The translations under genes and the position numbers were made by a program. Under the pieces are notes generated by a model. That model was not told the DNA's origin and did no database searches. It worked only from the letters and a program-made list of their open reading frames with translations. From Corynebacterium hindlerae (GTDB lineage: Bacteria; Actinomycetota; Actinomycetes; Mycobacteriales; Mycobacteriaceae), in contig NZ_CP059833.1 in the NCBI RefSeq assembly GCF_014117265.1, forward strand, positions 682,001 through 746,000: a DNA stretch of 64,000 nucleotides. Reading direction: 5' to 3'. This document shows, piece after piece, positions 1 through 7,763 of this stretch. Within the stretch, counting starts at the first letter, position 1; every line of letters begins with the position of its first letter.

Positions 1-367
1 CGGAGCCCTCAACAACGTCCATGTTGTCCACACGTTCGGCGGTTTTGTTTCGGCCGAAACGTCCGAAGGCCTGGCCGATGCGATCGCTGAGGTGACCGGT
101 TCGTTCATCCTCGTCATCGATGAGCACGTCATCAACCTCAACCAGCTCCATGTCTTCGTCGTCCAGGTCGGACGCATGGACATCTTTCGAGGACAAGCGC
201 GGTTTCCGGCGCTGCAGGGAGACCTCGTCGCCCCCTGAGTGAATGACGCGGGTTTCTTCGAACGCCTCATTAGTGTGGCGAATCGGCTTCCGGCCACGCA
301 AGGCAATCGGGGCCAGCACAAACAGCCATACCACCACGATCAGAACGATGGGAAGAGTTCCGGACAC
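1..367 (-). CDS. glpR: GlpR/SepX-type divisome membrane protein (partial, C-terminus off the window)
   Basis: A minus-strand gene runs off the left edge. A GTG start at 367 is preceded by AAAGG about 8 bases upstream. The visible 122 residues show one N-terminal membrane segment (about residues 4-20, LPIVLIVVVWLFVLAPIAL) and then a charged, acidic cytoplasmic region (DLDDEDMELVEVDD). This architecture and the position next to a rimJ-type acetyltransferase and a MoeA/gephyrin-like gene match SepX of Streptomyces and GlpR, the membrane receptor of the gephyrin-like protein Glp in Corynebacterium glutamicum, which act in cell division. The assignment is by architecture and synteny; the rest of the protein is not visible. 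Confidence 0.75.
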   Translation of the reverse strand, partial: MSGTLPIVLIVVVWLFVLAPIALRGRKPIRHTNEAFEETRVIHSGGDEVSLQRRKPRLSSKDVHASDLDDEDMELVEVDDVLIDDEDERTGHLSDRIGQAFGRFGRNKTAERVDNMDVVEGS

Positions 368-482
368 GCGGGAGCACCTTTGCCTTTCACTAGGGGTCAA
401 CTTGTCGAGCTATACCCCAAAACGTTATCCATCCCAGGCACGCCGCTCCGAGTGCCACGCCGCGCCGCTGGATAAAAAGTAG

Positions 483-1175
483 CTAACGAAGCACCCCAAC
501 GCTACGCAGCCTATCGACGGCATTTTTCTCATAATCATCTGCCACTAGCGCCATCAGGATGTGATCTTGCCATGCGCCGTTGACGTGCAGGTTGCGTCGT
601 AGCACCCCTTCTTCTCGGTACCCGTTATCGGCGAGCACTTTTCCCGACGCCGGATTGCTCGGCAAATACGTTGCGGTGACGCGGTGCAGGCCCACCCGGG
701 TAAAAGCGAGATCGGTTCCCAGCGCCACAGCGGTTTTGGCTACGCCGCGCCCCGTCACTGCAGCATCGACCCAGTATCCAATCCAGCAGTCGGAAACGAT
801 CCCATGTTGGATGTTGCCCAAGGTGAGCTGCCCTGCGAACATGCCGTCGAGTTCGATCACGAGCGGAATGATCGTCCCGCTGGAAGCCGCTAACCGCAGG
901 TGGTCAAACATTGCTGACCAGGCCGCGGGGCCGTGCGCTTCTTCCGAAGTTCCGACCACGGTCGGCTCTACCGGCTCCAGAAATTCTTGGTTGGCTACGC
1001 GCAGCTCACGCCACCGGTTCTGGTCTTTCTTAACCAAGGGGCGAAGCTGAACCCGCGCGCCATCGGCTAGGTGCACCGCTTCGGTGAGTTCTGGCCAACC
1101 GGGGTGGATACGGTGCCGCGGAGCCTGCGGCCCCCACTGCTTTATGCGTGGTAAACCAAAAACTTGCGCGACCAT
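483..1175 (-). CDS. rimJ: GNAT-family N-acetyltransferase, RimJ/RimL type
   Basis: The 230-residue product has a GNAT fold. A strand ending GYWVDAAVTGRGVAKTA carries the acetyl-CoA-binding loop (GRGVAKTA, fitting R/Q-x-x-G-x-A), followed by HRVTATYLPSNPASGKVLADNGY, typical of RimJ/RimL enzymes that acetylate N-termini of ribosomal or other proteins. Its ATG shares one base with the TGA of the upstream gephyrin-like gene (TGATG), so the two are translationally coupled. This rimJ-glp pairing is common in corynebacteria and mycobacteria. The actual substrate cannot be read from sequence. Confidence 0.88.
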   Translation of the reverse strand: MVAQVFGLPRIKQWGPQAPRHRIHPGWPELTEAVHLADGARVQLRPLVKKDQNRWRELRVANQEFLEPVEPTVVGTSEEAHGPAAWSAMFDHLRLAASSGTIIPLVIELDGMFAGQLTLGNIQHGIVSDCWIGYWVDAAVTGRGVAKTAVALGTDLAFTRVGLHRVTATYLPSNPASGKVLADNGYREEGVLRRNLHVNGAWQDHILMALVADDYEKNAVDRLRSVGVLR

Positions 1176-2455
1176 CAGCTACCTTGGCCGAGGAAAAGCA
1201 CGTCTACGACATCGCCCGGGCGGACTTCGCCCACTGGTTCCGGAATCCTAATCAACGCATTAGCTTCGGACATGCCTGCGAGCAGATGCGCAGGGGCGCC
1301 GGTAGCGCCACTGAGCCCTTCGACCAGGTAGTCCTGGGTGTCCGCATCGCGCATCAACCGGGCGCGCACATAGCCACGACGGCCTTCCTTGGACGCGATG
1401 GGGCCAAGTGCGCGGGAACGCACGTGACGGCGTCGCGTGGAATTCTTCCCCAATGCCGCCCGGATACTCGGACGAACAAAAATCTCGAAGCTCACCAGCG
1501 CAGACACTGGGTTGCTGGGGAGCAGGAATGTGGGGATACGAGCATCGCCGAGTAGTCCGAATCCTTGCACAGAACCTGGGTGCATCGCCACGCGGCTAAT
1601 GTCCACCTCTCCCAGTTCTTTCAGCAGGTCGCGGGCCCGTTTGGAGGCCGCCCCGCCAACAGCACCGGAGATGACGAGCATCTCGCTGCGCATCAGCTGT
1701 CCCTCGATGATCTCGCGGAGGCGGCGGGGCTCCCCCGCCGCGACACCCACACGGTGCACTTCTGCGCCAGCCTCCCGAGCAGCAGCTGCCAGTGCGTAGG
1801 AGTTCACATCGTAGACCTGGCCGAGCCCCGGATCGCGGTCAATATCGACGAGTTCGGCACCGATGGAAAGAATCGAAACTCGTGGTCGCGGATACACCAG
1901 CACCTTGTTACGCCCCACAGCTGCCAGCAGGCCGATGTGTGCCGCCCCGAGGATGGAGCCCGGGGTGACAGCGACGTCACCCGGCTGAATATCATCGCCG
2001 ACGCGACGGACGAACTCACCAGACTTGACGGGGCGGTGTGCGATTACGCGTTTGGTGCCCCGGTCGGACCATTCGAGAGGGAGGACGGCGTCGGCAAGCG
2101 TCGGCAATGGTGCACCGGTGTGCACCCGGACGGCTTGCTTCGGCTGCAAACGTAACGGGCGCTGGGACCCAGCGGCTACCTCGCCGACGACGGGCAGCGA
2201 TTTCTCATTGACTGCCACGGGCTGTGGCTGGTCACCGTCAACAACGCGTCCTTTCAGGGCCCTGGCCCCTCCCACGTCCACGGCGCGAACAGCGTAGCCA
2301 TCGATCGCAGCCTGCGGGAAACCGGGCAACGCGCGGGTAGCTTGCACCTCTTCCGCGCACATAAGCCCCAAGGCTTCTGCGATAGCGATGCGGACAGGGC
2401 TAGGTGTGATCACCGAGTCGGTGACCATGGCCAATTGCTGTTCTACTGAGCGCAC
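1175..2455 (-). CDS. glp: Gephyrin-like MoeA paralogue (Glp)
   Basis: About 426 residues with the MoeA N-terminal domains, the central MoCF-binding domain (ILSIGAELVD, then YDVNSYALAAAAREAGAEV) and the C-terminal domain IV. I chose the GTG at 2455 because GAAAGGA lies about 10 bases upstream; longer reading frames run back into galU. Enzymatic MoeA has a GGVSxGxxD motif and an LPGNPVS loop. Here they read SGAVGGAASKRARD and LPSNPVS, so key molybdotransferase positions look altered. With glpR two genes downstream, this fits Glp of C. glutamicum, a gephyrin-like protein that binds FtsZ and the receptor GlpR. A residual molybdenum-cofactor role cannot be excluded. Confidence 0.82.
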   Translation of the reverse strand: MRSVEQQLAMVTDSVITPSPVRIAIAEALGLMCAEEVQATRALPGFPQAAIDGYAVRAVDVGGARALKGRVVDGDQPQPVAVNEKSLPVVGEVAAGSQRPLRLQPKQAVRVHTGAPLPTLADAVLPLEWSDRGTKRVIAHRPVKSGEFVRRVGDDIQPGDVAVTPGSILGAAHIGLLAAVGRNKVLVYPRPRVSILSIGAELVDIDRDPGLGQVYDVNSYALAAAAREAGAEVHRVGVAAGEPRRLREIIEGQLMRSEMLVISGAVGGAASKRARDLLKELGEVDISRVAMHPGSVQGFGLLGDARIPTFLLPSNPVSALVSFEIFVRPSIRAALGKNSTRRRHVRSRALGPIASKEGRRGYVRARLMRDADTQDYLVEGLSGATGAPAHLLAGMSEANALIRIPEPVGEVRPGDVVDVLFLGQGS

Positions 2456-2484
2456 GCGCGTGGGTTCCTTTCGGACGAAAGAGG

Positions 2485-3390
2485 CTAACTCTCTTGGAGA
2501 AGTTCCGTAATGTAGCGCTTCAACCCCTTGCCGTAGACCGGATGCTTCAGTCCGAAATCTACGCAAGCACGGATGTAACCACCTGGGTTGCCTAGGTCAT
2601 GGCGGGTGCCCTGGTGTACCAAAATATGCACGGGGTGGCCGGCCTCGATGAGGAGCTCGATGGCGTCGGTAAGCTGCAGTTCACCGCCCTTGCCTGGGGT
2701 GATCTTGCGGAGTGCGTCGAAAATTGCGCGATCCAGCAGGTAGCGTCCCGTGGCAACGAAGTTCGACGGCGCGTCATCGGCGTCCGGCTTCTCCACCATC
2801 CCGCGCACCTTTTTCACGCAGTCGGTGTCGGAATCCTCGATATCAAACACGCCGTAGTTGGAGACCTCTTCGCGGGGAACTTCCACCGCGCACAGCACGC
2901 TGCCACCGAACTTGGCACGCACCTCGGCCATTTTTTCCATCGCACCCATGGGCAGCACCAGGTCGTCGGGAAGCATGACGGCGAGGACGTCTTCATCGTC
3001 ATCCAGCACAGACTCGGCCAGGCCCACAGCATGGCCCAAGCCCAGCGGACGCTCCTGTTCTACAGCAACGGCGTTGATCAGCTCCGGCGCGCGACGCACC
3101 TTTGCCAACTGTTCTTCCTTCCCGCGCTCGCTGAGGGTTTCCTCGAGCTCAGGATATGGATCGAAATGAGCGAGCACTCCCTGTTTCTTCGGGGCAGTAA
3201 TGATCGCGAGCTTCGAAGCACCCAGGTTTGCGGCTTCCTCCGCAATCATCTCGATGCCCGGAGTATCCACCACTGGCAGCAGCTCTTTAGGAACGGTTTT
3301 GGTGGCAGGAAGGAAACGGGTGCCCATACCCGCTGCAGGGACAATCACCGTCTTTACTGCATGCTTGTGCTCATGGATCGGATGGTTCAT
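2485..3390 (-). CDS. galU: UTP-glucose-1-phosphate uridylyltransferase
   Basis: Makes UDP-glucose from UTP and glucose-1-phosphate, feeding trehalose, arabinogalactan and other envelope sugars. The N-terminus has the nucleotidyltransferase signature AAGMGTRFLPATKTVPKELLPV, followed by the prokaryotic GalU blocks (APKKQGVLAHFD, RPLGLGHAVG, MLPDDL, GRYLL, KGGELQLTDAI). I place the start at the ATG at 3390 (MNHPIHEHKHAVKTVIVPAAG); an ATG 27 bases upstream is in frame but adds residues not typical of the family. The gene ends 29 bases before the gephyrin-like gene and is divergent from the 5-formyl-THF cyclo-ligase gene. Confidence 0.95.
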   Translation of the reverse strand: MNHPIHEHKHAVKTVIVPAAGMGTRFLPATKTVPKELLPVVDTPGIEMIAEEAANLGASKLAIITAPKKQGVLAHFDPYPELEETLSERGKEEQLAKVRRAPELINAVAVEQERPLGLGHAVGLAESVLDDDEDVLAVMLPDDLVLPMGAMEKMAEVRAKFGGSVLCAVEVPREEVSNYGVFDIEDSDTDCVKKVRGMVEKPDADDAPSNFVATGRYLLDRAIFDALRKITPGKGGELQLTDAIELLIEAGHPVHILVHQGTRHDLGNPGGYIRACVDFGLKHPVYGKGLKRYITELLQES

Positions 3391-3464
3391 AACCCCAAAG
3401 GATACCTGGCACCGCACTGTTATCCGGGAGCAACCCGGCCAAACATTCCGCTAGTGTGGCGGGT

Positions 3465-4049
3465 ATGACAATCGCCACGGAAAAAACCGAGCTACGTCGC
3501 AGGCTTTTCGACGTCCGTCGCTCGCTCACTCCGGACTCCCTGGCATCCTTTAATGCTGCCCTCCACTCCCGCATAGCAGAGTTTCTCACCCAGCACGGCT
3601 ACACGTCAGTCGCAGCATACATGCCGACTCGGACAGAACCGGGCGGGGAAGATTTGGTTTCGTTTCTGTTGTCGATTGGGGTGTCTGTGATTATCCCAGT
3701 GGCGCATGAGGACTTTTCCATGTCGTGGCATGAAGTCACCCCGCACACCACGTTCCGAAAAGGTGCCTTTGGTATCTCCGAACCCGTCGGCACCCCACTC
3801 CCAGGTTCACCATTGAAGCAGGTAGACGTAATTTTTGTACCCGCCTTAGCGATCGACTCTGCCGGATATCGCCTCGGGAAAGGCGGCGGATACTACGACC
3901 GAGCATTAGACGTCGTGGCACAACCAGTGACCGCAGCCCTGGTGTTTTCCCACGAGCTGCTGCCCCATGTTCCGCGGGAGCCACACGACGCCCCCACCGA
4001 CGTCATCATCACCCCCGAAAAAACTTTGGTCACCGACGGAACCTTTTAG
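3465..4049 (+). CDS. fthC: 5-formyltetrahydrofolate cyclo-ligase
   Basis: ATP-dependent conversion of 5-formyl-THF to 5,10-methenyl-THF. The 194-residue protein has the family's N-terminal KTELRRRLFDVRRSL helix and the C-terminal signature ALAIDSAGYRLGKGGGYYDRAL, which carries the ATP and folate-binding glycines. The ATG at 3465 is preferred; an in-frame GTG at 3456 is possible. The gene is divergent from galU, with about 75 bases between them for both promoters. A short gap separates it from the SAF-domain gene. Confidence 0.93.
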   Translation: MTIATEKTELRRRLFDVRRSLTPDSLASFNAALHSRIAEFLTQHGYTSVAAYMPTRTEPGGEDLVSFLLSIGVSVIIPVAHEDFSMSWHEVTPHTTFRKGAFGISEPVGTPLPGSPLKQVDVIFVPALAIDSAGYRLGKGGGYYDRALDVVAQPVTAALVFSHELLPHVPREPHDAPTDVIITPEKTLVTDGTF

Positions 4050-4073
4050 CCAGGTTGGCGAGTCTAACTTAAT

Positions 4074-4703
4074 ATGGACTCTTTTATTTCCCGCATCCCG
4101 TTATCGCTGCGTCACCCGAGTTGGCGGCGCTCCATGTTTATCAGACGTCTCCTTGCCGCCGTTTTGCTTATGTTTGGGTTGGTTTTGGCGATCTCCGAAC
4201 AGCTACGAGACTCGCACCAGTATGTAGTTGCTAACTCAACACTCACCCCAGGTGCGATCATCACCGAAGCTGACCTCACGGTTCGTACCTTCCAGCAGCC
4301 TCTAGGGCTTACTTCCCCGGTACTCTCCCCCGCTGACGCGGTAGGGAAAGTCATAGCCAGACCGCTACAGCCGGGGGATTTCCTGCAGGAAAAGGACATG
4401 CTCGGCCCTGAACTGGCCACAGCTCTAGGCTCCACTGCCTCCGCGATGGTTCCTATTACGCTCGCCGATCCCGCCGCGGCTCAACTTGCAGTTCCTGGCG
4501 CACGGGTATCGGTGGTTAGTGCTGGGCAAGAACAAAGTTCTCCTATGGTCATCGCCGAGGGTGCCACAGTAGTGTTCGGCACCGCGAAAGCAACAGACAG
4601 TACCGATCCGGGCACCGTACTCCTCGCTTTGAACACGGAGGAAGCACAACATGTTGCAGCGGCATCGCTCCGCCTACCGATAACAATTGTCTTAAAACCG
4701 TAA
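4074..4703 (+). CDS. SAF-domain protein (CpaB/flagellar P-ring chaperone-like)
   Basis: The 209-residue protein has an N-terminal membrane anchor (about residues 21-42, MFIRRLLAAVLLMFGLVLAIS) and then a SAF domain (VVANSTLTPGAIITEADLTVRTF, then VGKVIARPLQPGDFLQEKDM). SAF domains occur in Flp-pilus CpaB and in small exported actinobacterial proteins of unknown role. No pilus genes are nearby. An internal ATG at residue 21 is an alternative start, immediately at the hydrophobic segment. Its position between the folate gene and mscL is conserved in corynebacteria as far as I recall. Function is unknown. Confidence 0.82.
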   Translation: MDSFISRIPLSLRHPSWRRSMFIRRLLAAVLLMFGLVLAISEQLRDSHQYVVANSTLTPGAIITEADLTVRTFQQPLGLTSPVLSPADAVGKVIARPLQPGDFLQEKDMLGPELATALGSTASAMVPITLADPAAAQLAVPGARVSVVSAGQEQSSPMVIAEGATVVFGTAKATDSTDPGTVLLALNTEEAQHVAAASLRLPITIVLKP

Positions 4704-4846
4704 CTTAGCTCACCAAGCATGTCGTTTTAACGACAATCTAACATTACTTTGTGTGGCTTTTGCTGACATAAACATAGAACTGTTCGCTAAGGTGTTGTCC
4801 GAGAAGTTAACTCCACTCCATCTAACAAAAACTAGGAGCACATTTC

Positions 4847-5251
4847 ATGCTTAAGGGCTTCAAAGACTTTCTGATGCGCGGCAACGTCGTCGACCTCGCG
4901 GTCGCCGTCGTTATCGGTAGCGCCTTCACCGCAATTGTAACCGCTTTCACCAACAACCTCATCAACCCACTGATCGCAGCCGTCGGTGGCGCTGAGGTTG
5001 GCGGCCTCGGCTTCCACGTCATCGCTGGCAACCCAGCCACCTTCGTTGACTTCGGTGCCGTCATCACCGCAGCCCTGAACTTCCTGATCATCGCAGCCGT
5101 TGTCTACTTCATCCTGGTTGCTCCAATGAACAAGCTCAAGGAAATCCAGGCAGCACGCAAGGGTGTTAAGGAGGACGAAGAAACCCCAGCTTCCGTCGAA
5201 GCGGAGCTGCTCGAGGAAATCCGCGACCTGCTCAAGGCTCGCAACGTTTAA
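4847..5251 (+). CDS. mscL: Large-conductance mechanosensitive channel MscL
   Basis: A 134-residue inner-membrane channel that opens under hypo-osmotic stress. The diagnostic N-terminus is present (MLKGFKDFLMRGNVVDLAVAVVIGSAF). Two membrane helices lie at about residues 15-43 and 66-89, followed by a cytoplasmic amphipathic C-terminal helix (EAELLEEIRDLLKARN). An AGGAG ribosome-binding site lies about 10 bases before the ATG. The gene stands alone and is followed by a palindromic repeat and then by an intrinsic terminator. Confidence 0.97.
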   Translation: MLKGFKDFLMRGNVVDLAVAVVIGSAFTAIVTAFTNNLINPLIAAVGGAEVGGLGFHVIAGNPATFVDFGAVITAALNFLIIAAVVYFILVAPMNKLKEIQAARKGVKEDEETPASVEAELLEEIRDLLKARNV

Positions 5252-5259
5252 CCCACAGG

Positions 5260-5315
5260 ATTTAGCGTACGGATGGGATGTGTATAGCGCGAAAGATCCC
5301 ATCCGTACGCTAAAT
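5260..5315. repeat. Dispersed palindromic repeat, copy 1
   Basis: Perfect 20-base inverted arms (5260-5279 and 5296-5315; core AGCGTACGGATGGGAT / ATCCCATCCGTACGCT) flank a 16-base centre. It lies 8 bases after the mscL stop. Related copies are at 12124-12179 and 38462-38517. The element is not followed by a T-run, and a separate terminator follows it, so it is not simply the mscL terminator. Confidence 0.9.
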
Positions 5316-5333
5316 TTCACTTCTGAACCGACG

Positions 5334-5358
5334 AAAGACCCCTGCGAAGGGGTCTTTT
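5334..5358 (+). terminator. Intrinsic terminator after mscL
   Basis: The stem AAGACCCC / GGGGTCTT with a short loop ends in TTTT. It lies downstream of mscL and the palindromic repeat and just before the stop of the convergent small gene. Confidence 0.85.
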
Positions 5359-5364
5359 GCTATG

Positions 5365-5601
5365 TCAGAAGTGGGGCGGGCGCTGTTCCTTCCAGAAGTC
5401 CTCATCGAATTCCCCGGATTCAGACTCTTCGTCATCGTTGTCATCCAAGATGACTACAAAGTCATCGCTGTGGCGCGGGTCTGTGACGTCCGCGGGTTCC
5501 TGGAACATCGCGCTTCCAGCGGGGCTGTCCCAAGAGCGGTCTATTTCGGGTGCATCCGAAGGGCGTACGGCTCGTCGCCTTTGGCGTGGTCGGTCACTCA
5601 T
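5365..5601 (-). CDS. Conserved small acidic protein of unknown function
   Basis: About 78 residues: a basic N-terminus (SDRPRQRRRAVRP) and then a strongly acidic C-terminus (DDFVVILDDNDDEESESGEFDEDFW). The ATG lies one base past the stop of the upstream mog gene, which suggests coupled translation. No known domain is visible and it is probably disordered. Base composition and operon position support a real gene; no function is proposed. Confidence 0.65.
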   Translation of the reverse strand: MSDRPRQRRRAVRPSDAPEIDRSWDSPAGSAMFQEPADVTDPRHSDDFVVILDDNDDEESESGEFDEDFWKEQRPPHF

Positions 5602-5602
5602 G

Positions 5603-6244
5603 TTACTCAACGGACGCCGTCTGCAGCTGGTCGATCACAAAGTGGACGAGTGGCCCCAGGGTCGCCATACCGTCTCGGACTGCGGCGCGAGATGCCGCCA
5701 AATTCACTACCACCGTGGAACCGGAGACACCCGCGATTCCGCGGGACGTTCCCGCATCAATGGCGCCACATGCCAGGCCGGAGTCGCGCAGTGCCTGCGA
5801 AATTCCCGGAAGCAGCTGGTCTAATACCGCGCGAGTGGCGTCGGGTGTCTTATCGCGTGGCCCTACTCCCACACCGCCGACAGTGAGGACCAAGTCCACT
5901 CCCCCGACGACCGCGGTTTCGATGGCTTTGCGAATCGCAGATTTTTTCGCCTTGACCCCAACCACGGCATCGACGGTGAAGCCGTCTTCGGCAAGCAGCT
6001 CCGTGATGAGGCGGTCAGCATCCGACCCCGTCGATAGGGTGTGATCTGACACGAGGACCACCAGAGCACGCCTCGTTGCACGGGCCCGCAGTTCCTCGTT
6101 TTCAGTCGCGATGAGGAATTCTGGGTCGGGCTCAGCAAGGCCATCGAGCAGAGCCGAATCTCGCCCTGACTCGAGGATCATGTCGCGCTCGCGCAGGTCA
6201 TCGTGGAACTCGCTGGAAGGTATCGAGCTTGGCATTTTCTCCAT
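5603..6244 (-). CDS. mog: Molybdenum cofactor biosynthesis protein, MogA/MoaB family
   Basis: The C-terminal 155 residues form a MoCF-binding domain (ALVVLVSDHTLSTGSDADR, LVLTVGGVGVGPRDKTPDAT, then AGVSGSTVVVNL). This family adenylylates molybdopterin. The TGGxGxxxRDxT signature reads VGGVGVGPRDKTPD, so the catalytic aspartate is present. The first 55 residues are an extra segment absent from short MogA proteins. The start is either the ATG at 6244 or a TTG at 6253; neither has a strong ribosome-binding site. It follows the HtrA-like protease gene and precedes a small acidic protein, an arrangement I recall from C. glutamicum. Confidence 0.85.
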   Translation of the reverse strand: MEKMPSSIPSSEFHDDLRERDMILESGRDSALLDGLAEPDPEFLIATENEELRARATRRALVVLVSDHTLSTGSDADRLITELLAEDGFTVDAVVGVKAKKSAIRKAIETAVVGGVDLVLTVGGVGVGPRDKTPDATRAVLDQLLPGISQALRDSGLACGAIDAGTSRGIAGVSGSTVVVNLAASRAAVRDGMATLGPLVHFVIDQLQTASVE

Positions 6245-6326
6245 GTCTTTCAAAAGGTGTGAGCTACTTCTTACTAGGAAGAATAGACCTAGTGCAGCGG
6301 AAAAGATACCGGTATGGCGAAAACCG

Positions 6327-7583
6327 TTACTCCTGTGGCAGCGTCAGCTTGACTTCGCGGGTCTGCCGCGAATCCGGTTCGGACACCTGCAGAGTGATTG
6401 TCTCGCCAAATTCACGCGAACGAACTGCAGCGATCAGTGCATCGGCAGTATCGATCGTTCGATCGTTCACCTTAGTGATGAGGTCGCCTTGCACAATGCC
6501 CGCCTTAGCGGCCGGACCATCTGGTTCAACACCAGCGACCAGTGCACCGCGGTACTTCGAGTTTTGCGACACCTTGACACCAATCATCGGTTGCTTGACT
6601 TCACCGGTCTTCACCAGCTGATCAGCAATCCGCTTGGCTTGGTTTGCTGGGATAGCGAATCCAAGGCCAATCGAACCTGACTTAGCGCCCGGCCCTTCAC
6701 TCAAGGTTGCGATCACCGAGTTCATCCCCACCAGGTTTCCTTGCATGTCGACGAGTGGGCCACCGGAGTTACCGGGGTTGATCGCGGCGTCGGTCTGAAT
6801 GGCGTCGATAAGCGAGCTTTCTCCTCCGTTGCCACCTGACGCACGCACCGGCCGGTTGAGCGCGGAGACAATTCCCGATGTCACGGTAGCCGACAGCCCC
6901 AACGGTGACCCGACAGCCACCACCTCTTGGCCGACGGCAACATCGTTGGAATTACCAAATTTCAATGTCGGAAGCCCGCTAACGTCGCGAATCTTGATCA
7001 CAGCGATGTCGGTACTGCCGTCACGAGCAATGAGATCGGCGGGGTGGACGGAGCCGTCGTTGAGAGAAACCTCGATGAGACCTCCTGAAGAAGCGTCCTC
7101 AACCACGTGGTTGTTCGTCAGCACCAACCCATCGGACGAAATGATCGACCCAGAGCCCTCCCCAGACCCATTGCGTGCTGAAACCTGAATCGAGACCACA
7201 GCAGGAAGCACACGGTTCGCAACCTCTTCCACGGAACCCGGCTGCGCGGCCCCTTCGCGCTTCGCTGGAGCTTGTTCCAGTGAGTTGTACACCGTGCCCG
7301 TCGAGCCCGTCTCATTGAGAGCCACTGCGGTCACAACGCCAGTGCCTACCGACGCCACAAGCATCAACGCAAGGGCAGCTCCAAGCCCCACCTTCCGCTT
7401 TTCTTTAGGAGCAGGAGCGATCGTCGATGGAATTGGCTCCACCGGGCCTGCGTCCTGTTCCCACTGACTGTAGGTGGGAGCAGAGACCGGTTGCTGAGGA
7501 TGCTGGGCACCGAGTCCTGCGTAAGGATTATTCGAAGAAGATGGGGTGTTCGCGCTGGAACCGAACCCGGAGTTTTCGTTCAT
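6327..7583 (-). CDS. Membrane-anchored trypsin-like serine protease with PDZ domain (HtrA/DegP type)
   Basis: 418 residues. A proline/serine-rich cytoplasmic N-terminus (1-65) is followed by one membrane segment (about 66-89), a trypsin-like domain with catalytic His159 (LTNNHVV), Asp192 (STDIAVIK) and Ser273 (NPGNSGGPL), and a C-terminal PDZ domain (about 330-410: GALVAGVEPDGPAAKAGIVQGDLI). The catalytic domain therefore faces the cell-wall side, as in mycobacterial PepD, and should handle misfolded envelope proteins. The genes just upstream encode an MprAB-like two-component system, and PepD is an MprA target in mycobacteria. The upstream region has two TTCAGRGA-like direct repeats about 20 bases apart (near 7640-7665), possible regulator sites. 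Confidence 0.93.
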   Translation of the reverse strand: MNENSGFGSSANTPSSSNNPYAGLGAQHPQQPVSAPTYSQWEQDAGPVEPIPSTIAPAPKEKRKVGLGAALALMLVASVGTGVVTAVALNETGSTGTVYNSLEQAPAKREGAAQPGSVEEVANRVLPAVVSIQVSARNGSGEGSGSIISSDGLVLTNNHVVEDASSGGLIEVSLNDGSVHPADLIARDGSTDIAVIKIRDVSGLPTLKFGNSNDVAVGQEVVAVGSPLGLSATVTSGIVSALNRPVRASGGNGGESSLIDAIQTDAAINPGNSGGPLVDMQGNLVGMNSVIATLSEGPGAKSGSIGLGFAIPANQAKRIADQLVKTGEVKQPMIGVKVSQNSKYRGALVAGVEPDGPAAKAGIVQGDLITKVNDRTIDTADALIAAVRSREFGETITLQVSEPDSRQTREVKLTLPQE

Positions 7584-7763
7584 GTGAGTTATTCAACCCC
7601 TCTGCTCTGACGATGCTCTGTGTCCAGGACAGGCAGTCCCTGAACACTTCCTGTACGTTCTCTGAATGACTTTACCGCCTGTTAAATGCCATGACAGGGC
7701 GAAATGTTCCCGGAGAAAAATAACAAGTACGGCAAGGTTTCCCATACCGGACGCTTTCGCCTG

